A DNA stretch of 64,000 bases from Acanthopleura granulata (GCA_016165875.1 JABBOT010000033.1:1955575-2019574); one strand, 5' to 3'; positions 48,381 through 61,017 are shown, numbered from the stretch's first letter. Notes: a model not told the origin generated them from the sequence alone. Made by a program: numbers and translations.

Positions 48381-48728
48381 TGCCAAGAGAGTTACTGTCA
48401 ACAATACCATCACGGACCACTGAACCGGTGACATCAGTTGATGAGGACCGAGAAAGCCTTATACCTGAGGAGGAAATCAGCACTGGTCTGCCCCGGAAGA
48501 CACTTCCAACACAGATCCTCCCTGAGGAAAAGGAATCCCTTGAAGCAAGAAGAACAACGACAGCTCGGGCCAAACCAGTTGTAACTAGAACTGAAGCAGT
48601 CGAACCAGCATCAACACCCACTGTTCAGTTAGCCCTCAAAACTGAAAGCACGACAGAAGCACAGCCAGGCGTGACCTTCAGGCCAGAAAAGTTACCTGAA
48701 AAACAACCCGTCACTGACGAGGCTGAGG
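48381..48728 (+). CDS. Array exon B3: linker
   Basis: Majority sequence, same splice sites and phase as B1. Confidence 0.87.
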
Positions 48729-48855
48729 GTAGGGCTATATCTATCGTGTCTAATGTGCAATTAAACCTCCATCGCTGGTGAAAATCGCCAAATTAGTGTT
48801 TGTCCTCATGAAAATGTCACTCTAGTTTTCTTGTTTCCTTGCCGTTTCGTTTTAG

Positions 48856-48894
48856 AAAATGTTTTACCTGAAAGCAAGACGAGCTCGTCTATAC
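48856..48894 (+). CDS. Array microexon C3 (39 nt)
   Basis: Identical to C1. Confidence 0.68.
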
Positions 48895-48955
48895 GTAAGG
48901 TGTCGCCTTGTCGATTTTCTCCTCTTTAGATACCTGTTATGTTTATTACTTGCAG

Positions 48956-50044
48956 GCTCGGGTGAACCTGGGGTAACCGATGAATACTTCGTTGAAACCG
49001 AACCTACCGCAAGGACGCGTGTACCGCCAAGGCAGCCGGAACAAACAGCACGGCCGGGACGCATCACTACTGAATACGAAGAAGAGACTGAGCAATACTT
49101 CACAAAGACAACCACCATGCCAGGGCGACCTGTAACATCTGAAGAGACAGCTAAACCAGAGATCACCAGGGATATGTATACAGATAAGTCCACCAGATCC
49201 CGGGATGTTGACAAGTGGACAAAGGCACCAAGAAAGGAGGCAACTGCAACACCAAGGTCAACGGACACAGCGTTTGTTACAAGAGACAAAACCACACCTA
49301 GGCAACCAGAAAGACGAACAGGCATATTTGAAAAGCCCGAGGCAACACAACAACCTTTCACAGGGAAACCAGGCGAGACAGTTGCCACAGAGACACCAGA
49401 GGGAACCGAGCGGTTTACAGTGAGTACAAGGCGGCCTACTGAAAAGAAAGAAAAGACTTCAGCGCCTATGGCTGTCGCTGAAATCAAAGTTCCCCGAGAT
49501 TTGGTTTTGATTCTTGACTCCTCTGATAACGTTTCGCCAGACGACTTTGAAAACATGAGAGTGTTTGCAAGAAGAATAGTCGAATCGGCAGACGTTGACG
49601 GTGGTTCTCTGCGCGTGGGATTATTGACCTATGGCAGAAGAACAGACATTCCTTTCCAGATGAATCGATATTCGACCAAAGCCGATGTATTGGATGCCAT
49701 AAACAAGGTCAAGTACACGGCTGGCAAAGCCAATCTGGCCGGAGCTCTCAGATCTTTCAGAAAGGACATGTTTAAGTTATCGGCGGGAGACCGTAAAGAT
49801 GTGCCAGATATGGCTGTTTTGGTGACAGGCGGAAAATCCAGTGTGAATACGGAGTGGGTTGTCCCTGCCGCTAGAACTGCTCGTCAAAGAGGCATTTCTA
49901 TCTATGGTGTTGGAGTAGGTCTGACTGACACCCGTGAGCTCAGGGAAGTAGTTAGCCAACCAGTTGGGGACTACATATTCACGGTTAGAAGTAGCCAGTC
50001 CTTGCCGGATGTTGAGGACGCACTGATTTCGTCAATGTTTGGAG
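48956..50044 (+). CDS. Array exon A4: linker + VWA domain 11
   Basis: Differs from the majority by Glu to Lys in the VWA loop GGESS (here GGKSS, near 49,832), next to the lost loop-3 MIDAS position. Confidence 0.93.
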
Positions 50045-50204
50045 GTAAGACATGGTGGATTTTTTCCTTAACTTAACAACCTTGTTAGCTTTTTCTAATA
50101 AGGACCAGAAGCAATATTAAGTGGTACCATCATATCTATTGACAACTTGAGGCCATCCCTCGCTCTTTGTATCCAATTTGCCCCAACGTTGTTTTGTTTT
50201 GCAG

Positions 50205-50552
50205 TGCCAAGAGAGTTACTGTCAACAATACCATCACGGACCACTGAACCGGTGACATCAGTTGATGAGGACCGAGAAAGCCTTATACCTGAGGAGGAAA
50301 TCAGCACTGGTCTGCCCCGGAAGACACTTCCAACACAGATCCTCCCTGAGGAAAAGGAATCCCTTGAAGCAAGAAGAACAACGACAGCTCGGGCCAAACC
50401 AGTTGTAACTAGAACTGAAGCAGTCGAACCAGCATCAACACCCACTGTTCAGTTAGCCCTCAAAACTGAAAGCACGACAGAAGCACAGCCAGGCGTGACC
50501 TTCAGGCCAGAAAAGTTACCTGAAAAACAACCCGTCACTGACGAGGCTGAGG
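50205..50552 (+). CDS. Array exon B4: linker
   Basis: Majority sequence, same splice sites and phase as B1. Confidence 0.87.
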
Positions 50553-50679
50553 GTAGGGCTATATCTATCGTGTCTAATGTGCAATTAAACCTCCATCGCT
50601 GGTGAAAATCGCCAAATTAGTGTTTGTCCTCATGAAAATGTCACTCTAGTTTTCTTGTTTCCTTGCCGTTTCGTTTTAG

Positions 50680-50718
50680 AAAATGTTTTACCTGAAAGCA
50701 AGACGAGCTCGTCTATAC
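50680..50718 (+). CDS. Array microexon C4 (39 nt)
   Basis: Identical to C1. Confidence 0.68.
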
Positions 50719-50779
50719 GTAAGGTGTCGCCTTGTCGATTTTCTCCTCTTTAGATACCTGTTATGTTTATTACTTGCAG

Positions 50780-51868
50780 GCTCGGGTGAACCTGGGGTAA
50801 CCGATGAATACTTCGTTGAAACCGAACCTACCGCAAGGACGCGTGTACCGCCAAGGCAGCCGGAACAAACAGCACGGCCGGGACGCATCACTACTGAATA
50901 CGAAGAAGAGACTGAGCAATACTTCACAAAGACAACCACCATGCCAGGGCGACCTGTAACATCTGAAGAGACAGCTAAACCAGAGATCACCAGGGATATG
51001 TATACAGATAAGTCCACCAGATCCCGGGATGTTGACAAGTGGACAAAGGCACCAAGAAAGGAGGCAACTGCAACACCAAGGTCAACGGACACAGCGTTTG
51101 TTACAAGAGACAAAACCACACCTAGGCAACCAGAAAGACGAACAGGCATATTTGAAAAGCCCGAGGCAACACAACAACCTTTCACAGGGAAACCAGGCGA
51201 GACAGTTGCCACAGAGACACCAGAGGGAACCGAGCGGTTTACAGTGAGTACAAGGCGGCCTACTGAAAAGAAAGAAAAGACTTCAGCGCCTATGGCTGTC
51301 GCTGAAATCAAAGTTCCCCGAGATTTGGTTTTGATTCTTGACTCCTCTGATAACGTTTCGCCAGACGACTTTGAAAACATGAGAGTGTTTGCAAGAAGAA
51401 TAGTCGAATCGGCAGACGTTGACGGTGGTTCTCTGCGCGTGGGATTATTGACCTATGGCAGAAGAACAGACATTCCTTTCCAGATGAATCGATATTCGAC
51501 CAAAGCCGATGTATTGGATGCCATAAACAAGGTCAAGTACACGGCTGGCAAAGCCAATCTGGCCGGAGCTCTCAGATCTTTCAGAAAGGACATGTTTAAG
51601 TTATCGGCGGGAGACCGTAAAGATGTGCCAGATATGGCTGTTTTGGTGACAGGCGGAGAATCCAGTGTGAATACGGAGTGGGTTGTCCCTGCCGCTAGAA
51701 CTGCTCGTCAAAGAGGCATTTCTATCTATGGTGTTGGAGTAGGTCTGACTGACACCCGTGAGCTCAGGGAAGTAGTTAGCCAACCAGTTGGGGACTACAT
51801 ATTCACGGTTAGAAGTAGCCAGTCCTTGCCGGATGTTGAGGACGCACTGATTTCGTCAATGTTTGGAG
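50780..51868 (+). CDS. Array exon A5: linker + VWA domain 12
   Basis: Majority protein sequence throughout. Confidence 0.93.
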
Positions 51869-52028
51869 GTAAGACATGGTGGATTTTTTCCTTAACTTAA
51901 CAACCTTGTTAGCTTTTTCTAATAAGGACCAGAAGCAATATTAAGTGGTACCATCATATCTATTGACAACTTGAGGCCATCCCTCGCTCTTTGTATCCAA
52001 TTTGCCCCAACGTTGTTTTGTTTTGCAG

Positions 52029-52376
52029 TGCCAAGAGAGTTACTGCCAACAATACCATCACGGACCACTGAACCGGTGACATCAGTTGATGAGGACCGAG
52101 AAAGCCTTATACCTGAGGAGGAAATCAGCACTGGTCTGCCCCGGAAGACACTTCCAACACAGATCCTCCCTGAGGAAAAGGAATCCCTTGAAGCAAGAAG
52201 AACAACGACAGCTCGGGCCAAACCAGTTGTAACTAGAACTGAAGCAGTCGAACCAGCATCAACACCCACTGTTCAGTTAGCCCTCAAAACTGAAAGCACG
52301 ACAGAAGCACAGCCAGGCGTGACCTTCAGGCCAGAAAAGTTACCTGAAAAACAACCCGTCACTGACGAGGCTGAGG
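52029..52376 (+). CDS. Array exon B5: linker
   Basis: Differs from the majority by Ser to Pro near the start (ELLPTIP, near 52,046). Confidence 0.87.
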
Positions 52377-52503
52377 GTAGGGCTATATCTATCGTGTCTA
52401 ATGTGCAATTAAACCTCCATCGCTGGTGAAAAACGCCAAATTAGTGTTTGTCCTCATGAAAATGTCACTCTAGTTTTCTTGTTTCCTTGCCGTTTCGTTT
52501 TAG

Positions 52504-52542
52504 AAAATGTTTTACCTGAAAGCAAGACGAGCTCGTCTATAC
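52504..52542 (+). CDS. Array microexon C5 (39 nt)
   Basis: Identical to C1. Confidence 0.68.
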
Positions 52543-52603
52543 GTAAGGTGTCGCCTTGTCGATTTTCTCCTCTTTAGATACCTGTTATGTTTATTACTTG
52601 CAG

Positions 52604-53692
52604 GCTCGGGTGAACCTGGGGTAACCGATGAATACTTCGTTGAAACCGAACCTACCGCAAGGACGCGTGTACCGCCAAGGCAGCCGGAACAAACAGCACG
52701 GCCGGGACGCATCACTACTGAATACGAAGAAGAGACTGAGCAATACTTCACAAAGACAACCACCATGCCAGGGCGACCTGTAACATCTGAAGAGACAGCT
52801 AAACCAGAGATCACCAGGGATATGTATACAGATAAGTCCACCAGATCCCGGGATGTTGACAAGTGGACAAAGGCACCAAGAAAGGAGGCAACTGCAACAC
52901 CAAGGTCAACGGACACAGCGTTTGTTACAAGAGACAAAACCACACCTAGGCAACCAGAAAGACGAACAGGCATATTTGAAAAGCCCGAGGCAACACAACA
53001 ACCTTTCACAGGGAAACCAGGCGAGACAGTTGCCACAGAGACACCAGAGGGAACCGAGCGGTTTACAGTGAGTACAAGGCGGCCTACTGAAAAGAAAGAA
53101 AAGACTTCAGCGCCTATGGCTGTCGCTGAAATCAAAGTTCCCCGAGATTTGGTTTTGATTCTTGACTCCTCTGATAACGTTTCGCCAGACGACTTTGAAA
53201 ACATGAGAGTGTTTGCAAGAAGAATAGTCGAATCGGCAGACGTTGACGGTGGTTCTCTGCGCGTGGGATTATTGACCTATGGCAGAAGAACAGACATTCC
53301 TTTCCAGATGAATCGATATTCGACCAAAGCCGATGTATTGGATGCCATAAACAAGGTCAAGTACACGGCTGGCAAAGCCAATCTGGCCGGAGCTCTCAGA
53401 TCTTTCAGAAAGGACATGTTTAAGTTATCGGCGGGAGACCGTAAAGATGTGCCAGATATGGCTGTTTTGGTGACAGGCGGAGAATCCAGTGTGAATACGG
53501 AGTGGGTTGTCCCTGCCGCTAGAACTGCTCGTCAAAGAGGCATTTCTATCTATGGTGTTGGAGTAGGTCTGACTGACACCCGTGAGCTCAGGGAAGTAGT
53601 TAGCCAACCAGTTGGGGACTACATATTCACGGTTAGAAGTAGCCAGTCCTTGCCGGATGTTGAGGACGCACTGATTTCGTCAATGTTTGGAG
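52604..53692 (+). CDS. Array exon A6: linker + VWA domain 13
   Basis: Majority protein sequence throughout. Confidence 0.93.
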
Positions 53693-53852
53693 GTAAGACA
53701 TGGTGGATTTTTTCCTTAACTTAACAACCTTGTTAGCTTTTTCTAATAAGGACCAGAAGCAATATTAAGTGGTACCATCATATCTATTGACAACTTGAGG
53801 CCATCCCTCGCTCTTTGTATCCAATTTGCCCCAACGTTGTTTTGTTTTGCAG

Positions 53853-54200
53853 TGCCAAGAGAGTTACTGTCAACAATACCATCACGGACCACTGAACCGG
53901 TGACATCAGTTGATGAGGACCGAGAAAGCCTTATACCTGAGGAGGAAATCAGCACTGGTCTGCCCCGGAAGACACTTCCAACACAGATCCTCCCTGAGGA
54001 AAAGGAATCCCTTGAAGCAAGAAGAACAACGACAGCTCGGGCCAAACCAGTTGTAACTAGAACTGAAGCAGTCGAACCAGCATCAACACCCACTGTTCAG
54101 TTAGCCCTCAAAACTGAAAGCACGACAGAAGCACAGCCAGGCGTGACCTTCAGGCCAGAAAAGTTACCTGAAAAACAACCCGTCACTGACGAGGCTGAGG
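53853..54200 (+). CDS. Array exon B6: linker
   Basis: Majority sequence, same splice sites and phase as B1. Confidence 0.87.
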
Positions 54201-54327
54201 GTAGGGCTATATCTATCGTGTCTAATGTGCAATTAAACCTCCATCGCTGGTGAAAATCGCCAAATTAGTGTTTGTCCTCATGAAAATGTCACTCTAGTTT
54301 TCTTGTTTCCTTGCCGTTTCGTTTTAG

Positions 54328-54366
54328 AAAATGTTTTACCTGAAAGCAAGACGAGCTCGTCTATAC
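54328..54366 (+). CDS. Array microexon C6 (39 nt)
   Basis: Identical to C1. Confidence 0.68.
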
Positions 54367-54427
54367 GTAAGGTGTCGCCTTGTCGATTTTCTCCTCTTTA
54401 GATACCTGTTATGTTTATTACTTGCAG

Positions 54428-55516
54428 GCTCGGGTGAACCTGGGGTAACCGATGAATACTTCGTTGAAACCGAACCTACCGCAAGGACGCGTGTACCGCC
54501 AAGGCAGCCGGAACAAACAGCACGGCCGGGACGCATCACTACTGAATACGAAGAAGAGACTGAGCAATACTTAACAAAGACAACCACCATGCCAGGGCGA
54601 CCTGTAACATCTGAAGAGACAGCTAAACCAGAGATCACCAGGGATATGTATACAGATAAGTCCACCAGATCCCGGGATGTTGACAAGTGGACAAAGGCAC
54701 CAAGAAAGGAGGCAACTGCAACACCAAGGTCAACGGACACAGCGTTTGTTACAAGAGACAAAACCACACCTAGGCAACCAGAAAGACGAACAGGCATATT
54801 TGAAAAGCCCGAGGCAACACAACAACCTTTCACAGGGAAACCAGGCGAGACAGTTGCCACAGAGACACCAGAGGGAACCGAGCGGTTTACAGTGAGTACA
54901 AGGCGGCCTACTGAAAAGAAAGAAAAGACTTCAGCGCCTATGGCTGTCGCTGAAATCAAAGTTCCCCGAGATTTGGTTTTGATTCTTGACTCCTCTGATA
55001 ACGTTTCGCCAGACGACTTTGAAAACATGAGAGTGTTTGCAAGAAGAATAGTCGAATCGGCAGACGTTGACGGTGGTTCTCTGCGCGTGGGATTATTGAC
55101 CTATGGCAGAAGAGCAGACATTCCTTTCCAGATGAATCGATATTCGACCAAAGCCGATGTATTGGATGCCATAAACAAGGTCAAGTACACGGCTGGCAAA
55201 GCCAATCTGGCCGGAGCTCTCAGATCTTTCAGAAAGGACATGTTTAAGTTATCGGCGGGAGACCGTAAAGATGTGCCAGATATGGCTGTTTTGGTGACAG
55301 GCGGAGAATCCAGTGTGAATACGGAGTGGGTTGTCCCTGCCGCTAGAACTGCTCGTCAAAGAGGCATTTCTATCTATGGTGTTGGAGTAGGTCTGACTGA
55401 CACCCGTGAGCTCAGGGAAGTAGTTAGCCAACCAGTTGGGGACTACATATTCACGGTTAGAAGTAGCCAGTCCTTGCCGGATGTTGAGGACGCACTGATT
55501 TCGTCAATGTTTGGAG
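54428..55516 (+). CDS. Array exon A7: linker + VWA domain 14
   Basis: Carries two private protein changes: Phe to Leu in the linker (QYLTK, near 54,573) and Thr to Ala in the VWA (RRADIP, near 55,113). It is the most diverged internal exon A. Confidence 0.93.
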
Positions 55517-55676
55517 GTAAGACATGGTGGATTTTTTCCTTAACTTAACAACCTTGTTAGCTTTTTCTAATAAGGACCAGAAGCAATATTAAGTGGTACC
55601 ATCATATCTATTGACAACTTGAGGCCATCCCTCGCTCTTTGTATCCAATTTGCCCCAACGTTGTTTTGTTTTGCAG

Positions 55677-56024
55677 TGCCAAGAGAGTTACTGTCAACAA
55701 TACCATCACGGACCACTGAACCGGTGACATCAGTTGATGAGGACCGAGAAAGCCTTATACCTGAGGAGGAAATCAGCACTGGTCTGCCCCGGAAGACACT
55801 TCCAACACAGATCCTCCCTGAGGAAAAGGAATCCCTTGAAGCAAGAAGAACAACGACAGCTCGGGCCAAACCAGTTGTAACTAGAACTGAAGCAGTCGAA
55901 CCAGCATCAACACCCACTGTTCAGTTAGCCCTCAAAACTGAAAGCACGACAGAAGCACAGCCAGGCGTGACCTTCAGGCCAGAAAAGTTACCTGAAAAAC
56001 AACCCGTCACTGACGAGGCTGAGG
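55677..56024 (+). CDS. Array exon B7: linker
   Basis: Majority sequence, same splice sites and phase as B1. Confidence 0.87.
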
Positions 56025-56151
56025 GTAGGGCTATATCTATCGTGTCTAATGTGCAATTAAACCTCCATCGCTGGTGAAAAACGCCAAATTAGTGTTTGTC
56101 CTCATGAAAATGTCACTCTAGTTTTCTTGTTTCCTTGCCGTTTCGTTTTAG

Positions 56152-56190
56152 AAAATGTTTTACCTGAAAGCAAGACGAGCTCGTCTATAC
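56152..56190 (+). CDS. Array microexon C7 (39 nt)
   Basis: Identical to C1. Confidence 0.68.
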
Positions 56191-56251
56191 GTAAGGTGTC
56201 GCCTTGTCGATTTTCTCCTCTTTAGATACCTGTTATGTTTATTACTTGCAG

Positions 56252-57340
56252 GCTCGGGTGAACCTGGGGTAACCGATGAATACTTCGTTGAAACCGAACC
56301 TACCGCAAGGACGCGTGTACCGCCAAGGCAGCCGGAACAAACAGCACGGCCGGGACGCATCACTACTGAATACGAAGAAGAGACTGAGCAATACTTCACA
56401 AAGACAACCACCATGCCAGGGCGACCTGTAACATCTGAAGAGACAGCTAAACCAGAGATCACCAGGGATATGTATACAGATAAGTCCACCAGATCCCGGG
56501 ATGTTGACAAGTGGACAAAGGCACCAAGAAAGGAGGCAACTGCAACACCAAGGTCAACGGACACAGCGTTTGTTACAAGAGACAAAACCACACCTAGGCA
56601 ACCAGAAAGACGAACAGGCATATTTGAAAAGCCCGAGGCAACACAACAACCTTTCACAGGGAAACCAGGCGAGACAGTTGCCACAGAGACACCAGAGGGA
56701 ACCGAGCGGTTTACAGTGAGTACAAGGCGGCCTACTGAAAAGAAAGAAAAGACTTCAGCGCCTATGGCTGTCGCTGAAATCAAAGTTCCCCGAGATTTGG
56801 TTTTGATTCTTGACTCCTCTGATAACGTTTCGCCAGACGACTTTGAAAACATGAGAGTGTTTGCAAGAAGAATAGTCGAATCGGCAGACGTTGACGGTGG
56901 TTCTCTGCGCGTGGGATTATTGACCTATGGCAGAAGAACAGACATTCCTTTCCAGATGAATCGATATTCGACCAAAGCCGATGTATTGGATGCCATAAAC
57001 AAGGTCAAGTACACGGCTGGCAAAGCCAATCTGGCCGGAGCTCTCAGATCTTTCAGAAAGGACATGTTTAAGTTATCGGCGGGAGACCGTAAAGATGTGC
57101 CAGATATGGCTGTTTTGGTGACAGGCGGAGAATCCAGTGTGAATACGGAGTGGGTTGTCCCTGCCGCTAGAACTGCTCGTCAAAGAGGCATTTCTATCTA
57201 TGGTGTTGGAGTAGGTCTGACTGACACCCGTGAGCTCAGGGAAGTAGTTAGCCAACCAGTTGGGGACTACATATTCACGGTTAGAAGTAGCCAGTCCTTG
57301 CCGGATGTTGAGGACGCACTGATTTCGTCAATGTTTGGAG
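56252..57340 (+). CDS. Array exon A8: linker + VWA domain 15
   Basis: Majority protein sequence throughout. Confidence 0.93.
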
Positions 57341-57500
57341 GTAAGACATGGTGGATTTTTTCCTTAACTTAACAACCTTGTTAGCTTTTTCTAATAAGGA
57401 CCAGAAGCAATATTAAGTGGTACCATCATATCTATTGACAACTTGAGGCCATCCCTCGCTCTTTGTATCCAATTTGCCCCAACGTTGTTTTGTTTTGCAG

Positions 57501-57848
57501 TGCCAAGAGAGTTACTGTCAACAATACCATCACGGACCACTGAACCGGTGACATCAGTTGATGAGGACCGAGAAAGCCTTATACCTGAGGAGGAAATCAG
57601 CACTGGTCTGCCCCGGAAGACACTTCCAACACAGATCCTCCCTGAGGAAAAGGAATCCCTTGAAGCAAGAAGAACAACGACAGCTCGGGCCAAACCAGTT
57701 GTAACTATAACTGAAGCAGTCGAACCAGCATCAACACCCACTGTTCAGTTAGCCCTCAAAACTGAAAGCACGACAGAAGCACAGCCAGGCGTGACCTTCA
57801 GGCCAGAAAAGTTACCTGAAAAACAACCCGTCATTGACGAGGCTGAGG
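57501..57848 (+). CDS. Array exon B8: linker
   Basis: Shares both Ile states (VVTITE and PVIDE) with B1 only, but has the majority Pro in GLPRK. The two outer full copies of exon B thus match each other better than the copies between them. Confidence 0.87.
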
Positions 57849-57975
57849 GTAGGGCTATATCTATCGTGTCTAATGTGCAATTAAACCTCCATCGCTGGTG
57901 AAAAACGCCAAATTAGTGTTTGTCCTCATGAAAATGTCACTCTAGTTTTCTTGTTTCCTTGCCGTTTCGTTTTAG

Positions 57976-58014
57976 AAAATGTTTTACCTGAAAGCAAGAC
58001 GAGCTCGTCTATAC
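57976..58014 (+). CDS. Array microexon C8 (39 nt)
   Basis: Identical to C1; the last copy of C in the window. Confidence 0.68.
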
Positions 58015-58075
58015 GTAAGGTGTCGCCTTGTCGATTTTCTCCTCTTTAGATACCTGTTATGTTTATTACTTGCAG

Positions 58076-59164
58076 GCTCGGGTGAACCTGGGGTAACCGA
58101 TGAATACTTCGTTGAAACCGAACCTACCGCAAGGACGCGTGTACCGCCAAGGCAGCCGGAACAAACAGCACGGCCGGGACGCATCACTACTGAATACGAA
58201 GAAGAGACTGAGCAATACTTCACAAAGACAACCACCATGCCAGGGCGACCTGTAACATCTGAAGAGACAGCTAAACCAGAGATCACCAGGGATATGTATA
58301 CAGATAAGTCCACCAGATCCCGGGATGTTGACAAGTGGACAAAGGCACCAAGAAAGGAGGCAACTGCAACACCAAGGTCAACGGACACAGCGTTTGTTAC
58401 AAGAGACAAAACCACACCTAGGCAACCAGAAAGACGAACAGGCATATTTGAAAAGCCCGAGGCAACACAACAACCTTTCACAGGGAAACCAGGCGAGACA
58501 GTTGCCACAGAGACACCAGAGGGAACCGAGCGGTTTACAGTGAGTACAAGGCGGCCTACTGAAAAGAAAGAAAAGACTTCAGCGCCTATGGCTGTCGCTG
58601 AAATCAAAGTTCCCCGAGATTTGGTTTTGATTCTTGACTCCTCTGATAACGTTTCGCCAGACGACTTTGAAAACATGAGAGTGTTTGCAAGAAGAATAGT
58701 CGAATCGGCAGACGTTGACGGTGGTTCTCTGCGCGTGGGATTATTGACCTATGGCAGAAGAACAGACATTCCTTTCCAGATGAATCGATATTCGACCAAA
58801 GCCGATGTATTGGATGCCATAAACAAGGTCAAGTACACGGCTGGCAAAGCCAATCTGGCCGGAGCTCTCAGATCTTTCAGAAAGGACATGTTTAAGTTAT
58901 CGGCGGGAGACCGTAAAGATGTGCCAGATATGGCTGTTTTGGTGACAGGCGGAGAATCCAGTGTGAATACGGAGTGGGTTGTCCCTGCCGCTAGAACTGC
59001 TCGTCAAAGAGGCATTTCTATCTATGGTGTTGGAGTAGGTCTGACTGACACCCGTGAGCTCAGGGAAGTAGTTAGCCAACCAGTTGGGGACTACATATTC
59101 ACGGTTAGAAGTAGCCAGTCCTTGCCGGATGTTGAGGACGCACTGATTTCGTCAATGTTTGGAG
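58076..59164 (+). CDS. Array exon A9: linker + VWA domain 16
   Basis: Majority protein sequence; the last complete exon A of the array. Confidence 0.93.
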
Positions 59165-59324
59165 GTAAGACATGGTGGATTTTTTCCTTAACTTAACAAC
59201 CTTGTTAGCTTTTTCTAATAAGGACCAGAAGCAATATTAAGTGGTACCATCATATCTATTGACAACTTGAGGCCATCCCTCGCTCTTTGTATCCAATTTG
59301 CCCCAACGTTGTTTTGTTTTGCAG

Positions 59325-59495
59325 TGCCAAGAGAGTTACTGTCAACAATACCATCACGGACCACTGAACCGGTGACATCAGTTGATGAGGACCGAGAAAG
59401 CCTTATACCTGTGGAGGAAATCAGCACTGGTCTGCCCCGGAAGACACTTCCAACAAGTATTTTCCTCGACGACAAGAAACTTTTAAAAACAGCAG
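59325..59495 (+). CDS. Array exon B9: chimeric or truncated linker (171 nt)
   Basis: Matches exon B up to about 59,455 (with Glu to Val in IPVEEIS), then leaves the repeat and continues SIFLDDKKLLKTA to a new in-phase donor, GTAAAA. The exon is 57 codons instead of 116 but still phase 1-1. The array boundary therefore falls inside a coding exon without breaking the frame. Either the original form of exon B ended this way or a recombination joined it to unique sequence. Confidence 0.75.
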
Positions 59496-60830
59496 GTAAA
59501 ACAAGTGATAAAGTAACGTGTCTTTGATGTGTACTCAGTATGGAGTGTGTCCTGAATATGGCTTAGTGATTGTTTTTCGTTGTTAAGGATTAATTTCGTC
59601 AGTAAAAGTTAAGTTGGAAAATTTTACGTATGTGAACGAAGACTTCAACTGTTATTTGGAAAATTCACCTATGATATTATCGTGATTATTTTTTCCATTT
59701 CTTTGAAGTAAAAGGTAGTATTTTGCATAAATATCTAATTGCTTTGGTAATATTAATGTTCTTGTAAGATCTGATTGTTACCCAAAACTGGAGAGCTTGA
59801 TTAGTGGTGTGAATTTGATTATTTTGTTTGAAAGAAAGCTATATAGTTAATTTTGTGTAAAATAAATTCTTAGTTGATTGAGGAAATACAGGGTGACAGT
59901 TGTTGTTGACACGTATTTTTGACCCTTTACTGCTAACTTAAAATGATTCATGTTTGGGGTCGAATTGAATGTTGCAGTACCCCTGGAACTTTTAATACAG
60001 AGGTGAAGTTTAGTGTCTACATCTGAGCAGGAACTGGTCTTATGAATAGCATGTTAATATGCCTTGATTTAGCTACGAATGATGGTGGTTACCAGAACGT
60101 GAAATTGACCATACTAGACGAAGTACCTACTAATATACCATGGTGCGTTAATCCATTGATTTTTAGCGTTACACACAGTGTAACATTCGACCCAAAGATT
60201 TTACATAGTGATGTCATAAAGAAATCATTACTAAGTGTGAAATGAAGATTGCGGACAAAAATGAAACATGAAGCCAAGAAGAAAGAAATACTGTTCAGGT
60301 TATGTTTCTGACCTTAATTATTAACACAGGACGTTTTAGAGTTAGTTACCAACCTAGGCGTCAAAACCGACATTCGTATACCTGCCGTCAACCAAAAATC
60401 ACTATTATCATGGGTATAAGCGAAAAAACTATAGCAGCGGCGACAGTGCGATTGTTGGTGATAAATACCGGAAATGTCAGTTTACCTCTGGAAGGGTTTT
60501 TTGCGACTCTTTGTCTAAATGCTCAGATCAGTACTTACTGATTCCCCACCTAGCAACATGACTTTGAAAGAATTATATACAAACATGCGGTGATATAAAT
60601 TGCAATTTATTACACACGACTGGTCTAAAGTGACCTTAAATTACTGTGTTTTCACCACATTTAATAAGCAATAAATGAAAACAAGGAGAACAGGACGCCG
60701 GGAAGCCACCAGCACTCTGATTTATGTGAGAATACCGCATGAAGACTCCTGTGGGGATAGGTAGTCTGTCTTTGCTTTGAAGGCAGCATTTTGAGCCATC
60801 TCATTGGGTGGTATGCACTTTTTTCCCCAG
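59496..60830. other. Intron after the array
   Basis: 1.3 kb, AT-rich. Short open frames on both strands near 60,042-60,277 have no domain and are not framed as exons. Confidence 0.55.
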
Positions 60831-60902
60831 ATGATGTGGAGATAGGAGAGACCACCACGGAATCTCAGCCTCGGCCTATCACCACGGGCGATGGTGTAGC
60901 CG
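60831..60902 (+). CDS. Linker exon after the array (72 nt; 99 nt with a second donor)
   Basis: The acceptor GCACTTTTTTCCCCAG precedes a phase-1 reading DDVEIGETTTESQPRPITTGDGVA. Donor GTATAG after 60,902 and donor GTTTGT after 60,929 both keep the phase; the longer form adds GIVIQERAS. Which one is used cannot be decided by eye. Confidence 0.62.
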
Positions 60903-61017
60903 GTATAGTTATTCAGGAGAGGGCTTCAGGTTTGTAGCTGCACTACCCATCAGACTGCAGTTCACTGGAACGTGTCTTTAGTACACCACAGGCATGCTTG
61001 GAGCTGTGAATCAAAAC

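Larger units (their letters stand above)
43312..59455 (+). repeat. Tandem array of about nine 1,824-bp units (exons A, B, C of the VWA gene)
   Basis: Successive units repeat at 1,824 bp (one step is 1,823 because an intronic T is missing near 46,938). Within a unit the order is exon A (1,089 nt), intron 160 bp, exon B (348 nt), intron 127 bp, microexon C (39 nt), intron 61 bp. Units differ by only a handful of single bases, and introns are as similar as exons. The left edge, about 43,312-43,484, is diverged and lacks microexon C; the right edge falls inside the ninth exon B at 59,455. Each full unit adds 492 residues in frame. Recent unequal crossing-over or gene conversion explains this best. 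Confidence 0.97.
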
